Notes under the pieces: generated by a model | Database searches by the model: none | What the model saw: only the letters and a program-made list of their open reading frames with translations | What the model was told of the DNA's origin: nothing | Part shown: piece after piece, positions 61,922 through 64,000 of the stretch | Numbering within the stretch: position 1 is the first letter of the stretch | How the letters are laid out: each line of letters begins with the position of its first letter | From: Caulobacter segnis | GTDB lineage: Bacteria; Pseudomonadota; Alphaproteobacteria; Caulobacterales; Caulobacteraceae | DNA length: 64,000 bases | NCBI RefSeq assembly: GCF_029543125.1 | Contig: NZ_JARQWW010000003.1 | Coordinates: 558,001 to 622,000 of the forward strand | Direction of reading: 5' to 3' | Made by a program: the position numbers and the translations under genes

Positions 61922-62125
61922 CTATCGATCCTCTTCGAGGTGCGTATGCGTGTTCAGAACGCCCACGAACTCCGCTTCGCGACCGGCGTCGCGGGCTTGC
62001 TCCACCATTATTCGGGCGGCGTCGCTGGCGGCCTCCTGCGTCGGGTGAAGGCTGACGATGTCGGCCCCGATGTTTACGGTCCAACCATCCCGGTACTTGA
62101 GGACGACATAACGCTCTGACGACAT
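61922..62125 (-). CDS. Small DUF2188-like protein
   Basis: A 67-residue protein: VVLKYRDGWTVNIGADIVSLHPTQEAASDAARIMVEQARDAGREAEFVGVL. The pattern of a short beta-sheet (WTVNI), then TQEAASDAARIM, then a second strand, resembles the DUF2188 family of small cytoplasmic proteins of unknown role. It has a good AGGAG nine to ten bases before the ATG. It stands alone between ppc and the sugar transferase gene. Confidence 0.7.
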   Translation of the reverse strand: MSSERYVVLKYRDGWTVNIGADIVSLHPTQEAASDAARIMVEQARDAGREAEFVGVLNTHTHLEEDR

Positions 62126-62187
62126 GGGTCTTGGCTCCTAGAGCGCCAAACCCGTTCGCCGCCGAACAGTTGCGGCTACGCTTTGAA

Positions 62188-62748
62188 TTACCGGGAGAAA
62201 TTCCGCGCGCTGATCACTGGCGCGAAGGTCGCGATCAGGATCTTGATGTCGAAGGCCAGCGACTGACGATCCATGTACTCTCGGTCCAGCCTCACCTTTT
62301 CGGCGATGGAGATTTCGTCCCGCCCGTTGATCTGAGCCCAACCCGTCAGACCGGGACGCAGAGCATCGACGCCGACCGCGGTACGCTGCGCCACCAAGTC
62401 GTCCTGATTGAACAGGGCAGGTCGGGGGCCCACCAAACTCATGTCGCCGATCAGAACGCTCCAGAGCTGCGGCAGCTCGTCGATGCTGAAACGGCGCAGG
62501 ACCTTGCCGTTGGGCGTCAAAAAGGCGTCTGCGTCGGTGAACAGATGCGTCGCCACCTGGGGCGCGTCGATCCGCATGGTCCGGAACTTGGGCATCAGGA
62601 ACAGGCGGTTGCCCCGCCCCACCCGCTTCGACCAATGCAATCCCGGCCCTGGCGTCTCGAACCGCACGAGCAGCCACACCACCAGCAAGACCGGCCAAAG
62701 CATCATCAGCCCACCGCCGGCGGCTACGATGTCGAACAACCGCTTCAT
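62188..62748 (-). CDS. Bacterial sugar transferase (undecaprenyl-phosphate sugar phosphotransferase)
   Basis: Initiating glycosyl-1-phosphate transferase of the WcaJ/PglC type, 186 residues. One N-terminal re-entrant/transmembrane helix (GGGLMMLWPVLLVVWLLVRF), then PKFRTMRIDA, LRRFSIDELPQLWSVLIGDMSLVGPRP and LRPGLTGWAQINGRDE carry the conserved catalytic Asp-Glu pair. It would load a sugar phosphate onto undecaprenyl phosphate for a surface polysaccharide, but no other polysaccharide genes are nearby. The start lies one base after the upstream epimerase stop, so the two are coupled. Confidence 0.88.
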   Translation of the reverse strand: MKRLFDIVAAGGGLMMLWPVLLVVWLLVRFETPGPGLHWSKRVGRGNRLFLMPKFRTMRIDAPQVATHLFTDADAFLTPNGKVLRRFSIDELPQLWSVLIGDMSLVGPRPALFNQDDLVAQRTAVGVDALRPGLTGWAQINGRDEISIAEKVRLDREYMDRQSLAFDIKILIATFAPVISARNFSR

Positions 62749-62749
62749 C

Positions 62750-63727
62750 TCAGCCCCACAGCGCCGCGACGGGCGGGTGGATGATCGAACCTTCGAACCG
62801 CAGGCCGGGGTCCCGGTCCCGCGCCAAAAGCAGCGGCCCGTCCAGATCCACGACCGCAGCCCCTTGAGCAATCAGCATGGCCGGCGCCATGGCCAAGGAG
62901 GTGGCGACCATGCAGCCCGCCATCACCTTCAGCCCCAGAGCCCGCGCCTCGTCGTCCACGGCAAGCGCCTCCGTCAGACCGCCGGTCTTGTCGAGCTTGA
63001 TGTTCACCGCGCCATAGCGCCGGGCGCAGGCAGCCAGTTCGGCGCGGGTATGAAGGCTCTCATCGGCGCACAGCAGGACCGGGCTCACATATCCCTCCAG
63101 CGCCTCGTCCTCCCCCGCCTTCAGCGGTTGTTCGATAAGGCGCACATCCAGCCTGACCAGTTCCGGCGCCAGACGGCGCAGATCATCGAACGACAGCCCT
63201 TCATTGGCATCGACAACAAGTTTCGAGTTCGGAGCTGCGCCCCGCACGGCCTCAACGCGAGCCAGATCATCGGGCCCGCCGATCTTCAGCTTCAGCCACG
63301 GACGGTGCGCCGCCTTGGCGGCGGCCTGCGCCATGGCTTGCGGCTCACCCATGCTGATGGTGTAGCAGGTCTCCACCGGCCCTGGTTCGGCGCGCCCGGC
63401 CAGCGCCCAACCCGGACGCCCGACCCGCTTTGCCTCCAGGTCCCATAGGGCGCAGTCCAGTGCGTTTCGCGCCGCGCCGGCGTGCAACAGACCTTGAAGT
63501 CTCGCACCATCCAGCCCGCCTTCAACGGCGGCGCGGACAAGCTCGATTTCAGCGAGCACGCCCTCGACGGTCTCGCCGTAACGGGCATAGGGTGTGGCCT
63601 CCCCTCGCCCGACAAGGCCGCCGTCCTCGATCTCGACCACCACCACACGCGCCTCGGTCTTGGAGCCGCGCGCGATGGTGAAAGCGCCGGCGATAGGCCA
63701 GCGCTCGTCGCTTACGGTAAGGCGCAT
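62750..63727 (-). CDS. Enolase-superfamily dipeptide epimerase (L-Ala-D/L-Glu or DgcA type)
   Basis: Muconate lactonising-type enolase-superfamily enzyme, 325 residues. LKLKIGG near residue 147 holds the KxK general base, VDANEGL near 173 and LIEQPL near 200 bind the metal, CADESLH near 225, and KLDKTGG near 248 holds the second lysine. This set fits L-Ala-D/L-Glu epimerases and the alphaproteobacterial N-acetyl-D-Glu racemase DgcA; the lack of a dgcN neighbour leaves the choice open. Its ATG overlaps the stop of the partial gene upstream by one base. Confidence 0.87.
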   Translation of the reverse strand: MRLTVSDERWPIAGAFTIARGSKTEARVVVVEIEDGGLVGRGEATPYARYGETVEGVLAEIELVRAAVEGGLDGARLQGLLHAGAARNALDCALWDLEAKRVGRPGWALAGRAEPGPVETCYTISMGEPQAMAQAAAKAAHRPWLKLKIGGPDDLARVEAVRGAAPNSKLVVDANEGLSFDDLRRLAPELVRLDVRLIEQPLKAGEDEALEGYVSPVLLCADESLHTRAELAACARRYGAVNIKLDKTGGLTEALAVDDEARALGLKVMAGCMVATSLAMAPAMLIAQGAAVVDLDGPLLLARDRDPGLRFEGSIIHPPVAALWG

Positions 63728-64000
63728 CAGGCCAGGTCGCCAGCCGCCGCTTCCAGCAGCAGATAGGCGCGCCCAACCTCGGAAGCGACTAGCGCGCCCA
63801 CCAGGAAGCCGCCGCGATCCTGCTCAACCGCCTCGTCGATCATCGCCGCCTGGCGACGCAGGAAACGGTCCACCTGAGTGCGCAGGGCGGTGTCGGAGAA
63901 CAGGCGCCGCACCAGACGGCGGGTCGCTGCGGGCGCCAGCTTCTTCACCATCTCCCGCGCCCCGGCCCGGTCACCGGTCTTCAGAACCTCGGCGATGTCG
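63727..64000 (-). CDS. Partial gene: C-terminal part of an unrecognised protein
   Basis: The frame is open from the window end (first codon 63999) to TGA at 63727, at least 90 codons. An internal ATG at 63951 gives 74 residues, but DIAEVLKTGDRAGAREMVKK continues without a break, so the start is beyond the window. The visible part is helical and charged (LAPAATRRLVRRLFSDTALRTQVDRFLRRQ) with no recognisable motif. It is transcribed into the epimerase gene (TGATG overlap). Confidence 0.6.
   Translation of the reverse strand, partial: DIAEVLKTGDRAGAREMVKKLAPAATRRLVRRLFSDTALRTQVDRFLRRQAAMIDEAVEQDRGGFLVGALVASEVGRAYLLLEAAAGDLA

Overview
The window is a single stretch of high-GC chromosomal DNA from an alphaproteobacterium of the order Caulobacterales (Caulobacter/Phenylobacterium/Brevundimonas type). 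The evidence is the gene content. A DivK-PleD pair, a PopA-like PleD paralogue, MipZ, a ClpS-ClpA pair, a phasin and the lone KDPG aldolase/PEP carboxylase neighbourhood occur together. The genes are densely packed, often overlap by 1-4 bases, and use GTG and TTG starts freely. I see no rRNA, tRNA, insertion sequence, prophage or CRISPR array, and no block of foreign-looking composition. The genus cannot be decided from this sequence alone.

Layout. 1-5.8 kb: an amidohydrolase (5' end outside the window), then a leftward operon for a cystine ABC transporter (tcyJ-tcyL-tcyN) ending in a Mak-type fructokinase, plus two small or proline-rich membrane proteins. 5.9-7.6 kb: an exported PL10-type pectate lyase with a palindromic operator upstream. 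7.7-11.2 kb: the bacterial end-joining pair LigD and Ku, tail to tail. 11.3-16.1 kb: a TusA-like protein, a YihY membrane protein, a CaiB-type CoA-transferase/racemase, a TetR regulator with a duplicated operator, and two short-chain dehydrogenases. 16.2-25.7 kb: PopA, a FrnE/DsbA-like protein, Mfd, SdhE, and an ECF42-type sigma factor with its DGPF partner. 25.8-32 kb: RNase R, an exported M20 hydrolase, a Nudix hydrolase, ribosomal protein L33 and glutaminyl cyclotransferase.

32-39 kb: PleD and DivK (leftward) opposite a HAD-like protein, DNA polymerase IV and ClpS-ClpA. 38.7-46.8 kb: a VOC-protein remnant, a hybrid histidine kinase, an orphan ParA, a tightly overlapping RidA-GDPD-FemAB-like-HIT operon, a phasin with two likely PhaR-type operators, and a SPOR-domain D,D-carboxypeptidase. 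46.8-48.1 kb: a membrane J-domain protein and MipZ. 48.2-53 kb: a leucine/isovalerate degradation cluster (mccB-liuC-mccA). 53.1-58.1 kb: a cNMP-domain patatin, Tam, two short genes (one with an extreme Shine-Dalgarno sequence), a TrmH-type methyltransferase and a GH130 enzyme. 58.2-64 kb: Eda, PEP carboxylase, a small protein, a sugar-phosphate transferase, a dipeptide epimerase and a partial gene.

How the parts connect. The same perfect CG-centred palindrome core (ACACCGGTGT) lies upstream of the pectate lyase and in the eda/ppc intergenic space, and I found it nowhere else in the window. Pectin breakdown yields KDG and then KDPG, which Eda cleaves, so one LacI-type regulator probably couples pectin attack to the last step of the pathway. 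DivK, PleD, PopA, MipZ and ClpS/ClpA belong to the Caulobacter-type cell-cycle and division machinery. The most unusual element is at 56.0-56.18 kb: a 22-codon reading frame whose ribosome-binding site matches the complement of the 16S rRNA 3' end over 17 bases, followed by strong hairpins and a terminator.
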